Positions 43,863-53,972 of a DNA stretch of 64,000 bases are shown here, piece after piece. The notes under the pieces were generated by a model that saw only the letters and a list, made by a program, of their open reading frames with translations, did not search any database and was not told where the DNA came from. The first letter of the stretch is position 1, and each line of letters starts with the position of its first letter. A program made the position numbers and the translations under genes. The stretch spans positions 1 through 64,000 of the forward strand of contig VLTN01000021.1 of NCBI GenBank assembly GCA_008330645.1, given 5' to 3'. The stretch comes from Cafeteria roenbergensis (lineage: Eukaryota > Sar > Bigyra > Bicosoecida > Cafeteriaceae).

Positions 43863-46800
43863 ATGGCCCGCGCCCAGCCCAGCATGATGAGCTTCTTTGG
43901 AAAAGGTGAGCGTCGCCGCGCCATGGCCGCCGGGGTCTGCGGCGGCTGCGTTCGAGGGGGACATCCGGGCGGCAGGTCAATGTGCGCTGGCCTTGTCCCC
44001 TGTGCTTTCGCCCTTGGAGTCCACAGGAAGCTCACCAGCGCCGTCCGCTTCGTCTTCTCCGCCATCGAAACCCAATGGCGTGGGATCCGCCAAGCCTGTG
44101 CCGTCACAGTCCCCGGACGCGGGGGCAAAGTCCAAGCCAGCAACTCCGAGTTCGTCGTCGGCCGCAGCTGCCGGGGCTGCGATGACGCCCCCAGCTTCGG
44201 CCGCGGCCGGAACAACACCCGTTACGTCCAAGTCGCGCAGTCGCACGGGCGCCCCCGCCTCCTCGTCCGGGTCGCGCAAGGGGTCGCAGTCGTCGGCTTC
44301 CAGGCGCCGGAGCAGCGCCTCCACCGCCGCGCCAGGCTCTGCCAGCAAGTCCGTCTCGCAGCCTTGGCCCGACGGGGTGCCCAGCGGTCGGTTCCTGGTG
44401 GGCCGCCGCGTCCGGGTTTGGTGGCCAGCCATGTCCGAGTACTTCGCTGGGCGGGTTATCGCATACGATCGCGGAACCGGGGTGTACGGAATCGAGTACG
44501 ACGACGGCGAGAAGGAGGCCGTGCGCCTTGCGGACGAGCAGTGGGAGGCAGAGCCCAAGGAGCCGGGGACGAACGCGGCAGCCGCCAGCCCTGGCGCCCA
44601 CACGCCGCAGCAGTCGTCGTCCTCCTCCTCGTCGTCCTCCTCGTCTTCCTCCGCTGCGGCTGCCGCTTCTGGCGAGCAGCCGCTCAAGCTGGCTGCCCCC
44701 AAGACAGCGCCCAAGCGTGCCGCCACTAAGAAGCGCGCCCGGTCCCCGGCAGTACCGGCCCGGCCGCAGGAGGCAGACCCCGCTGCCCCGTCGCCGTCGG
44801 ACACGGGGGCCACCAAGGCGGGCGCAGCTGCCCCCGCCAAGCCCCGGCCCCGGAAAAATTCGTCGCGAGCCACCAAGCCCACCGGGTCGTCAAGTGCCGG
44901 GGACGCGTTGTTTGACGAAGAAGAGGACGAGGACGACGACGAGGACGACGAGGACGACGGGAGCGAGTTCGGGGAGAAGGACGCGTCAGCTGAAGACAGC
45001 GATGACGACGAGGACGAGGACGACGACGGCATGGTGCCGGAGAGCGAGGCGCTCGCTGAGCTGGGTGACGCAGCGGCAGAGCCCGACGACGACGATGACG
45101 ACGCTGGCATCTCCTTCGACGACGCGCTGCCGGCGGCCCCCACTCCGAAGCGCGGCGGCAAGAAGCGGGGAGGCGCATCGCCGCGCGCTCCCAGCACGCC
45201 CAGGTCCGGGGCCGCGTCGCCGGGCGCAGGCTCTCCCCGTCCGGCGAGCTCCGCAGGCGGCGGGGGCGGGTCTGCCTCGGGAGCTGCGGGAGGGGTTCCG
45301 GCGGGCTGCCTGCCCGTGGAGGCGCCCCAGGGGGGCTGGCAGGTGATGCTCGCCGCTGTCAAGACCGGGAGCGGCGTCACGCCCTTCCCGTGCAGCGCGT
45401 CCGCCGCTGCGGCCAGCGCTGGCAAGAAGGACCTCAAGGGGATGCTGTTCCGCTACGGCGAGCACGAGCACCACCGCCTCTCGTTCATTCGCGACCGGTG
45501 CGACGCGGCCGGGCGGCGGCCAGGCGACGTAGGGTTCGACCCGCGCACGCTCCGGGTGCCCCCCGCCCACATCAAGGGCTGCACCGGGGCGCAGCAGCAG
45601 TGGTGGGAGGTCAAGGCCAAGCACATGGACACGGTGTTGTGCTTCAAGGTGGGGAAGTTTTACGAGACGTATCACATGGACGCGGACGTGGTGGTGAGGG
45701 AGCTGGACTGCGTGTACATGAAGGGGTACGAGGCACACGCGGGTTTCCCCGAGATCGCCTACGGGCGCATGAGCGAGGCGCTGGTGCAGAAGGGCTACCG
45801 CGTGGCGCGGGTGGAGCAGACCGAGACCCCGGACATGCTGGCCGAGCGCAAGCGCAGCATGTCCTCCTCCCAGCCCAAGCCCAAGTGCGTGGCCCGCGAG
45901 CTCTGCTCCATGAAGTCCATGGGCACGCGCCGCTTCCACGCCGTCGACAGGGTCGAGCTGGGGAACGACTTGCCCGCTGCAGCAAAGGCGGCGATGATCG
46001 CGGCGCAGGGGGCCGCGGAGGGAGGAGACGTCGGCTTCCTCCTCAGCGTGTGCGAGTCGCCGCTGTCCTCCGCTGGCGGCGGGGCCGCTGCTCCAGCCGC
46101 GGCGGCGCCGCCCGGCGACGGCGTGGGCGGCCAGTCGGCCGAGGCGCCCGTCACCCGAATCGGGGTCGCCGTGGCCGACGTGGCTTCGGCGCGCGTGTTC
46201 CTCGGCTCCTTCGAGGACGGGCCTAGCCGCTCTCGACTCCGCACCATGGTCGCACGGCTCTGCCCGGCAGAGCTGGTGCTTCCCCTGGGAGAGGGCCCGC
46301 TGCCTCTGTCCGCCGCGACGGAGCGCTTCCTGCGCTATGACTGCCCCGAGGCCGTGGTGGCAGCGCTGCCCGCCCGCCTGTGGCCGTCGCAGGAGGCGAC
46401 GAAGCGGCTCTGCGGCGTGCGCAAGTACTTCGCGGCCGCGGGGGGCTCTCTGCCGCGCGCGCTGGCCGCGGTGCTGGATGACGAGGCGGCGGGCGACGCC
46501 GGCCTCGCCTCGGCCGTTGCCGCCACAGCGTTCGGCGCGATGGCCGTGCACCTGCGGCGGTCGCTGCTCGACATCGAGGTGCTGTCCTCCGCCTCGTACG
46601 GCACGTACGACGACAGCGAGGGGCTTGTGGCGCCGTCGCTGGAGCCGGCCGGGTCGGGCCCGGGCGCCGCGTCTGCCGCGGCCGGTGCTGCGACCGCGGG
46701 GACCGTGTCCGCTGCGGAGAGGGCCCTGTCCGCCGCCCGCGCGCTGAGCCCCGGCGGCCTGCGCCTGCTTCTGGACGCCTCCTCGCTGGTGAACCTCGAA

Positions 46801-48948
46801 GTCCTCGGCAACAGCGTGGACGGCGGGAAGCGAGGCTCGCTGCTCGAAGCCGTTGGCCGCTGCACCAGCGCGGCCGGCCAGCGCCTGTTCCGCTCCTGGC
46901 TCTGCGCGCCCCTGCGCAGCCCTGCCGCGATCGAGGACCGCCTGGACGCGGTGGAGCTGCTCATGCCAGCCGGGGCCCTGGCCTCCCAGGCAGCCGAGGC
47001 CAGGAAGCTTCTCTCCCAGATGCCCGACCTGGACCGGCTGGCGTCCCGGCTGGAGGCGGGCGGCTCCAAGCGGCTGGCCGAGGAGCTGCCCCAGGGCAGA
47101 GCCATCATGTACGAGCGGCCGGCTTACGCCAAGCGGCAGGTGGCGGACCTCGCCCGCGCGCTGGCCGGCCTGCGCGCCGCCCGCAAGGTGCGCCAGCTCT
47201 TCCATGTCCCCGGGGCGGCCTCCGTCGCGGCAGACGGCGCTCCGTTCGCCGACCCGTCTCGCCCTCCTCGCCAGGCGACGCTGCTGCCTGAGGTGACGGC
47301 CTCCTTGCTGGAACGAGCCACCGGGGCGGCCTTCCCTGTCATCGGCCGCTGGGTCGACGACCTGGAGGCATCCTTCGACGTGGAGGAGGCCAGGCGCTCC
47401 GGCCGCGTTCTCCCCAAGCCAGGCGCCAACCCGGACTACGACGCCGCCGTGGCCAGCGTGCAAGACGTCAAGGGCGAGCTGGCGGCGTACCTGGAGACCC
47501 AAAAGTCGCGCCTGCGCTGCCAGTCGCTGCGCTTCTGGGGCACGGGGGGCGGAGCTTCCAACGCGGCGTCGGTGAACGACAAGCGCTTCCAGATCGAGGT
47601 TCCCGAGGCCGTGGCCAGCAGCTCGGCGCTCCCCAGCGAGTACGAGCTAAAGAGCCAGCGCAAGGGGGCCGTGCGTCGGTACCACACCAAGGCGGTGTCG
47701 CGTCTCTTGGAGAAGCTGTCCGCCGCCGAGGCGGCCGTCGAGGCGGCGGTGGAGGACACGATGCGCGCGCTGTGCGAGAGGTTCGCGACCCGCAGCGCGG
47801 AGATTGAGGCCGCGGGGCGGTGCTGCGCCGTGCTGGACTGCCTGCTGGGCCTGGCGTCGTGGTCGTCGGAGGGCGACGGCGCCGGTCCGATGTGCAGGCC
47901 CGAGCTGGTGGAGCGCGTCGCTGAGGACAGGTCCTCGACCTCCTTGCCCTCGTCGTCCGGCAGCGCGGCGGCCGCCGGAACGGCCCCCAAGTCCACCGCG
48001 GCGTTCTTGCAGGTCCGCGCTGGCAGGCACCCGTGCGTGACCAGGCTTCTTGCCGAGCGCGGAGCCGGAACGTACGTTCCGAACGACATCGACGTCGGCC
48101 TCGAGCAGCGCGTCGGGGCGCCCCGGGAGGCCGGCAAGCGCGCCTGCGTCCTGCTCACAGGCCCCAACATGGGCGGCAAGTCCACGTACCTGCGCCAGGC
48201 GGCCGTGGCCACGCTGCTCGCGCAGGTGGGCGCCTACGTTCCGGCGGAGTCCTGCCGACTGACCCCCGCGGACCGCGTGTTCACCCGCGTTGGGGCGTCG
48301 GACCGCATCCTGGCAGGGCAGTCCACCTTTTACGTTGAGCTCTCTGAGACAGCTGCCATCGTCAACGGCGCCACCGAGGACTCCCTCGTCATCCTCGACG
48401 AGCTCGGGCGCGGCACCTCGACGTTTGACGGAAACGCCATCGCCTGGGCCGTCACCAGGCACCTCACCGGGGCCCTGCACTGCCGCGCCCTCTTTGCGAC
48501 GCACTACCACACGCTGACGGAGGAGTTCGCTGCGGACCCCAGCGTCGTGCTCGGCCACATGGCGTGCTTCGTCGAAAAGGCAGCGGGTGCCGCCAGCAAG
48601 GCCGCTGACGACCGTGTGACGTTCCTCTACAGGTTTGCCAGCGGCGGGTGCCCCAAGAGCTACGGCCTCAACGTGGCCAGGCTGGCGAACCTGCCGGAGG
48701 ACCTGATTCGGCGTGCCGGCGAGCGCTCGGCGGAGTTTGAGGATGCGCTCGCCCAAGCCATCGAGCTGACGCAAGGCGAGGCGGCCGCCCGAGCTGCTCG
48801 AGGGGTGGGCGGGCACGGATCCGACGAAGCCGCCCTGGCTGCCGAGGCCAGGCGGGTGCTTGCGGCGCATGGGGGTGCATCCAAGGCCTCCGACGACGAC
48901 GTCCTGGCTCTGGTGCGCCAGGCCTCGGCCATGGCCGCCGAGAGCTGA
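43863..48948 (+). CDS. MSH6: DNA mismatch repair protein MSH6, with PIP box and Tudor domain
   Basis: Exons 43863-43905 and 44027-48948 give 1654 residues; the donor is GTGAGC, the acceptor is CAG and phase 1 matches. MSH6 pairs with MSH2 to form MutS-alpha, which detects base mismatches and small loops. The 43-nt first exon encodes a PCNA-binding box (QPSMMSFF, residues 5-12). A Tudor domain follows at about 138-190 (GRRVRVWWPAMSEYFAGRVI), as in plant MSH6. A long acidic, disordered linker runs to about 420. The mismatch-binding domain begins near 538 and contains the wedge motif GKFYE at about 557-561, where Phe-X-Glu contacts the mismatch. The ATPase has Walker A GPNMGGKST near 1393, Walker B VILDELGRGTSTFDG near 1466 and the THYHTLTEEF block. 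All catalytic motifs are intact. It ends 136 bp from the tail-to-tail helicase gene. Confidence 0.96.
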
Positions 48949-48990
48949 GCGTCGAGCTGGCAGCTCAAGGCCGGGCGCAGCGACTCGACT

Positions 48991-49032
48991 GTGTGTGTGT
49001 GTGCGTGGGCGCGTGTGCGTGTGCGTGTGCGC
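48991..49032. repeat. (GT)n / (GTGTGC)n tract
   Basis: A dinucleotide tract with GTGTGC interruptions lies in the short gap between the MSH6 stop and the helicase stop on the other strand, so it is in the 3' untranslated region of one or both. Confidence 0.95.
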
Positions 49033-49084
49033 GTCGCTGGGAGACGTAGCGGATTGGATGCTGCATGCACTGACTCGCTGCTCA

Positions 49085-52000
49085 TCACAGGAAGTCCTCG
49101 TCGCCCCCCGCCCACGACTGCCGCGCTCGCGACACGCGTTTCGCGGGGGGAGCCGCCGCTTCAGGGCGTGCTCGCGCGGCGGCTGCCTCGAGCGCCTGCG
49201 CCACGACTCGGTCGGTGATGCCGCTCCCCAGCGTGCTTTCGAAGTCGTCGTCTTCGTCGTCGTCGTCGTCTTCGTCGTCATCGGCGCCTGTGCCGCCTCC
49301 ATGGTCGTCCTCGTCGTCTTCGTCGTCACGGTCCTTGTCGACAGCGGCGGGGCTCAACGGGCTGCTGCCATCCTGCTCGTCTTCGCGAGGCCAAGCCTCG
49401 TCGGGGACTGATTCCGGGCTGGCGCCGCCAAGGGAGGCCGCTGCGGCTCGGCCAGCTCCTGCCTCAGTCTGCACTGTCGTCTCCGACGAGGCAGATGCCC
49501 GCTCGGTGCGCCCCCCCATGGCCGCGAGCGGGACCTCCGCCGGTGGGGACGTGGCTGCAAGCTGCCACGCGCCCCACGCGCGAGCCGGCACCGCGACAGC
49601 CCACGGCAGCCCAGACCGCTCAGCGGCGCGGGCAATGCGGGACCAGTGCTTGGCTGCGTGGATGACCCGCGGCACCCCGGCCACAACGAGGTGGTGTCTC
49701 GCCCGAGTGATGGCCACATTCGTGCGACGAGCGTCGTCCAGAAAGGCGAGCGCCCCTGACGACCCCGCGGGCACCGCCGTGCGAGTTGTGGCTACGATGA
49801 TCACATCGCGCTCTGCGCCTTGAAACGCGTCCACGGTGGACACCTGCACTTCGCCGAGCAGCTTGCACCTGGCTGCCCGCAGGCTGCACGCGTCGACCTC
49901 CAGCTCGGCCTCGCGCGCGGTCTCCAGGTCGCCGGCGGCACCCGCCTCCTCTGCCACCAGCGACGCGGCCCGCGTCGCACGGGCCGCGCGGTCGGCAACG
50001 ACCGTGGCTGCGCCAGCAAGGGAGGCGCTGATTGCAGCCGCCTGGGCCTTGTAGAGGCAAATGACGCCAACCTGGCGTGGCTCCAGGCCGCAACTGCACA
50101 CGAGGTGGGAGACCAGCTCAGCGCAGACGGCTGCCTCCCCTGCGTTGCGCAGGCTCCTCCCGGCGGACTCGTCGGCGCTGGGCGGCCTCCCGCTGGACGC
50201 CGGGCCTGGCGCGCCGCTGCAGGCTGCTTCGGTGTCGAGGAAGCTCACCGGGCCGAGGGGACGGAGCAGAGGGGCGCGCGAGGCTGCCTTGAGGCCGGAC
50301 CTGACCCTGCCTCCGTAGAAAATGGTGGAGGCAATGCCGGCGATGGAAGGGTGGCAGCGGTACTGCACCCTGAGCATGTGTATGGGCGAGGCGTCCGGGC
50401 CGTCAGCCAGTCGCTCGAACGCCGTCACTTCGGCGGGAACGTTGGCAGGGTCGCGCGCAGCGACGCCCCACGAACCCGAGAGCGCAAGAGGCGGCGAGGG
50501 GAGGGTGGGAGGGAGCTGCTTGGGGTCGCCGAGCGCGACGAACCGCCAGGCTCCAAAGCGGGCCAGCGGCAGGAGCGACAGCGGCTCGGGCATTTGCGAG
50601 CTCTCGTCCAGAAGCACGATGTCAAACCGCTCCCCCTCAAGCAGCGGGAAGCTCGAGGCCGCACAAGTGGTGGCCACCAGAAACGACGACGAGAGACGAG
50701 CGCGGGCGCTCTGCCCGCGGCGAGCGCGGGCCATTGCCTCCGTCAGCTGCGCAGGGTCGACGGTGTCGCTGGCAGGGCAAGGGGAGGCGCCGCCGCCTGG
50801 AGCGCGGTCTCCGCTGCTCCCGTGCTGTGTGGCGGACCCTGCGCCGCTGGCTTCTGCCAAGTCCGCGGCAAGTCGCTTCGCCGCCTCTGCGGAGTCGTCG
50901 TTCTGCAGCACATAGGGCAGGACCGGGCGGGCGATGCGGCGGACAGATCCGAGCCGAGAAAAGTCCCGGAACTCGCGGCGCAAGAGACCCAACAGCACAT
51001 TGTCGACGGCCGTGTTGGTGCTTGCAGCCAGCAGAACGCGTCCCAGGGGCGGCCTGCCGGCGTCCGGCCTGAGGATGCGAGAGAGCAGGAGCACCAGCGC
51101 CGCCACCAGGGTGCTCTTTCCCGCCCCGAAAGCGCCGTGGACAAGCAACGCCGGTGATCCCGACTGCTCGGCGGGGCCAAACCATGCGGCGGCCGCTTGC
51201 AGCACCGCCCTCTGGCCGTCGTTCAGCCCGCACTCGTCGGCGACTGCATCTGCCGCACCCGCTGCCTCGGAGGCTGACAGTGAAGGCAAGCCCCGCTCGG
51301 CCGCGCAGCTGGCCGGAGGCGGGTTTGCGGGCTTGGGCGATGCCAGAGCGTGGCGCACCACGGGCGCAATGGCCTGCGACCCTGGGCAGAGGGCAGCCGC
51401 AGTGGCGATTGCGGACACGACATCGGCAGCCGCCATGTCCGTTGACGACAGCGCCTCTCCAAGCCGAATTCCGCACACCGCCAGGCCAGCCCCGCCGCCC
51501 ACACCGCCGCCGAGCGCAGGCCACTCCGCCCACGCAAGCGGCAGCGACGAATCAGCTGCGGCGCCGGCTGTCGCGGGCACAGGGGCGCAGCGGCCAGCGC
51601 CGGCAGGGTCTGCTGCGGCGGCCCAGGCCGCTCTGAGCGCGTGGGGCCAGTGCGAGGACGGCGCCAGGGCCAGCGGTAGCGGCTCAAGCTCCAGCCACCC
51701 TCTGGCCGACGGGCCGTGGAAGGCGGCGCGCGCGAAGAACACGGTGCCCCTGCTCGCCTGGGTCGTGCTAAACGCCCTCCCCCCTGCTGCGCCTCCCGCC
51801 CGGCGTTGCGCAGCCGGCGCTCTGCTGGCAGAAGAGGGAATGCAGGTGCTGACCGGGGCCCCGTCTCGCATCGCCAGCGACGTAGACACCAGCCAAAGGT
51901 CGCCCTTGGCGTAGGCAGCCGTGCGCTCCTTCGAACCAGGCGGGATGTCGAGGAAGAGGCGAGGCCGCCTCGACACGTCCACCAGCCCAGCCAGCAGGGG

Positions 52001-53599
52001 GTGGCAGCCAGAGCGAGCGGGGCTGTCGCACGCGCTCTCACGTCTACCACTGCCGTCGGTGCCGTGCCCATCGTCGTCGCCATCGTTGTCGGTGTCTTCT
52101 TCTGCTTCGTCCTCGTCGCCAGCGTTGCCTGGCGCTCTGCCACGCCTTCCGCGCTTCCCCGGCCGCGACGCGGGCCGCCAGCTTCCAGCGTCCGGGGCAG
52201 TCTTGGACGCCTTGGCCGGGATCCGCACCAATCGCAGCGACCCGTAGAAGCGGCACCCCTGTCTTCGGCAAGCCGCCTGCACGCGGTCCAGCAGCTGCCG
52301 AGAGACGGCCTGGCCCGAGGCAGAAGCGGCTCGCCCGCCGCTGCCGCTTGGGAGCACCCAGGGGGCCGCGGACGCAACCGCAGACCAGTACGTCCCTGCA
52401 GCGGCGGCCACCGCTGCCCTCGCCACTCCCGCAATCAGTGCTGCCTGGCCCTTGGCGTAGTCGAACGCGTCACGAGGCCGAGCCGGCGCCACTGCCGGCG
52501 TCCAGAAGCGCCTAGCAGCCGGCGACACGCCCGACCCCGCCTTGCCGGGCTGTGGCAGAACGTCTGGCGGCGGGAGCGCCAGGCCCTCCCAGCTAAAGGC
52601 TGCGCCTCCGCGTGCGCGAGGCGCGGCTGCTGGCGAGGCCGGCGGCGTCGTCGGGGAGACAGCCGAAGCAGATGACCGAGGGGCGTGGTGAGGGCCATGT
52701 TGCGCGATGGAGGCGCCGCCCGAGGACGAGCCCGCCGCAGCCCTGGCCGGGAGCGAAGGAGGCTGGGCAGGTGTGGGGCGTTTGGCTGCCGCGGCTTCCT
52801 GCTGACGCTGAGAGCCAGCAGGCTCCGCACGCTCAGCCCAAGTTGCTGAGCGCGCGGGCCCTTGCTGCATCCGGAGCGCGGCGTCCAGACCGGCGCAGCG
52901 AAACGGCGACTCCTGCATCGGCGGCCGCCCCAAAGCGCCCCAAACCACACCGTCCGTGGGGTCCGTGCCGGCCCCGCCCACGTGCGGCATCACGGGCGGG
53001 GAGGTGCCGACACGAGCCGTGCCGACGGCTGCCGCGGCGCCAGCGGGCGCGATCCCGCCGCCCGGAGGCGGGAATGCTGGAGGCCGCAGCACGTCCGAGC
53101 CTGTTGAAGCCCTCCGGGGCCCAGTCGGAGGGGTCTCGCCCCCTGTTGGAGCCCATGATGCGGAGCGGGCCACCGGGGCGGCTGGGGCACCACTTTGGTG
53201 GCTTGACGGGCGCCCAGCGACGTGCGGGACGGAGAGCGCCGGGTCCGTGCTTGAAATCACGGCTGGCGGCCGGAACGCCCGGGAGCGGCCGCCACTGAGC
53301 CCAACGCGCCGGCGTCGGGGAGCAACTGGGGCAGCCGGCCTCGCTGGCGCTGGGGCGGCGCTCCCGCTCTGGGAGGGGCGCTCAATCTCCGACACCAAGT
53401 GTCTGTCCATCTCGAGCTCCTCGCCTGCCCAGTCCTCACGCCACGCGGGAGCCATCAGCTTGTCAATCGTGCGGCCCGAGTCGTCCTCCAGGCGCAGGGT
53501 GCGTGTCGCCTCCTCCACCAGGAGCGCTCCGTCTTGCCATGTTTTGTGCTTCTTGGTTTTCTGGTGCGTGTACATGCACTGGTACCGCTGGCATGCCAT
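49085..53599 (-). CDS. ZGRF1: ZGRF1-like superfamily 1 helicase
   Basis: A single exon of 1504 residues from the ATG at 53599. Residues about 4-60 match the DUF2439 module of ZGRF1 and yeast Mte1 (CMYTHQKTKKHKTWQDGALL, then TLRLEDDSGRTIDKL). The C-terminal third is an SF1B UPF1-like helicase: Q-motif LNDGQRAVLQAA, Walker A GAFGAGKST at about 825, Walker B LLDESSQMP at about 999, GDPKQLPPT at about 1025, QYRCHPSIAG at about 1082, STVDAFQGAERDVIIVATTR at about 1258 and RRTNVAITRARH at about 1292. Human ZGRF1 is a 5'-3' helicase aiding homologous recombination and interstrand-crosslink repair. I see no GRF zinc finger, which human ZGRF1 has between these parts; the middle is low-complexity. The tail is a run of Asp/Glu from a GTC-type repeat, then a basic patch. 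Family placement rests on the pairing of both modules. Confidence 0.88.
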   Translation of the reverse strand: MACQRYQCMYTHQKTKKHKTWQDGALLVEEATRTLRLEDDSGRTIDKLMAPAWREDWAGEELEMDRHLVSEIERPSQSGSAAPAPARPAAPVAPRRRRVGLSGGRSRAFRPPAVISSTDPALSVPHVAGRPSSHQSGAPAAPVARSASWAPTGGETPPTGPRRASTGSDVLRPPAFPPPGGGIAPAGAAAAVGTARVGTSPPVMPHVGGAGTDPTDGVVWGALGRPPMQESPFRCAGLDAALRMQQGPARSATWAERAEPAGSQRQQEAAAAKRPTPAQPPSLPARAAAGSSSGGASIAQHGPHHAPRSSASAVSPTTPPASPAAAPRARGGAAFSWEGLALPPPDVLPQPGKAGSGVSPAARRFWTPAVAPARPRDAFDYAKGQAALIAGVARAAVAAAAGTYWSAVASAAPWVLPSGSGGRAASASGQAVSRQLLDRVQAACRRQGCRFYGSLRLVRIPAKASKTAPDAGSWRPASRPGKRGRRGRAPGNAGDEDEAEEDTDNDGDDDGHGTDGSGRRESACDSPARSGCHPLLAGLVDVSRRPRLFLDIPPGSKERTAAYAKGDLWLVSTSLAMRDGAPVSTCIPSSASRAPAAQRRAGGAAGGRAFSTTQASRGTVFFARAAFHGPSARGWLELEPLPLALAPSSHWPHALRAAWAAAADPAGAGRCAPVPATAGAAADSSLPLAWAEWPALGGGVGGGAGLAVCGIRLGEALSSTDMAAADVVSAIATAAALCPGSQAIAPVVRHALASPKPANPPPASCAAERGLPSLSASEAAGAADAVADECGLNDGQRAVLQAAAAWFGPAEQSGSPALLVHGAFGAGKSTLVAALVLLLSRILRPDAGRPPLGRVLLAASTNTAVDNVLLGLLRREFRDFSRLGSVRRIARPVLPYVLQNDDSAEAAKRLAADLAEASGAGSATQHGSSGDRAPGGGASPCPASDTVDPAQLTEAMARARRGQSARARLSSSFLVATTCAASSFPLLEGERFDIVLLDESSQMPEPLSLLPLARFGAWRFVALGDPKQLPPTLPSPPLALSGSWGVAARDPANVPAEVTAFERLADGPDASPIHMLRVQYRCHPSIAGIASTIFYGGRVRSGLKAASRAPLLRPLGPVSFLDTEAACSGAPGPASSGRPPSADESAGRSLRNAGEAAVCAELVSHLVCSCGLEPRQVGVICLYKAQAAAISASLAGAATVVADRAARATRAASLVAEEAGAAGDLETAREAELEVDACSLRAARCKLLGEVQVSTVDAFQGAERDVIIVATTRTAVPAGSSGALAFLDDARRTNVAITRARHHLVVAGVPRVIHAAKHWSRIARAAERSGLPWAVAVPARAWGAWQLAATSPPAEVPLAAMGGRTERASASSETTVQTEAGAGRAAAASLGGASPESVPDEAWPREDEQDGSSPLSPAAVDKDRDDEDDEDDHGGGTGADDDEDDDDDEDDDFESTLGSGITDRVVAQALEAAAARARPEAAAPPAKRVSRARQSWAGGDEDFL

Positions 53600-53972
53600 G
53601 CCCACCGGACTGGGCGCCCCGGCGGGCCTGCCTGCCTGCCTGCCTGCCTGCCTGCCCCACCAGTAGGTGCCCTTCTTGCGGCCGGGGGTCGGTCCTCTTC
53701 CGCCCGCTGCCGGCGCCCCGCTGCGCTCGCCCGTGCCGCTTCAGACGTTTGACTCCGGCGGCGGGCAGTTGCCCGCCGGCCCGACTTTGCAGAGCCCTAG
53801 TTGGGCCGCGTAGTTCTGCTGCCATAGTTTCGTGGCAAGGCCCGTCGCGAGCCCGCCACCACAAACAGCGCCTGGGGCAGCTGCCGCTCGGGGCAGGCGC
53901 TGCGGACCGCAAGCGCGCGCGCGCTAGCCTCAGCGCATCGAGTCGCAAGCTCCGGCACAGCAGCTCGACACC
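53600..53972. promoter_or_regulatory. Divergent promoter region with (TGCC)n tract
   Basis: This 373-bp gap separates the starts of the helicase and Sec1/Munc18 genes, which point away from each other, so both promoters must lie here. It begins with a (TGCC)n tetranucleotide tract at about 53626-53656. I recognise no TATA or initiator motif. Confidence 0.5.
53626..53656. repeat. (TGCC)n microsatellite
   Basis: Seven or so tetranucleotide units lie immediately upstream of the helicase start codon, inside its presumed 5' leader. Confidence 0.95.

Noticed and set aside
44986-47502. Minus-strand frame of about 840 codons opposite MSH6
   Set aside because: It is Arg/Gly/Gln/His-rich with no domain and lies opposite the intact MutS core.
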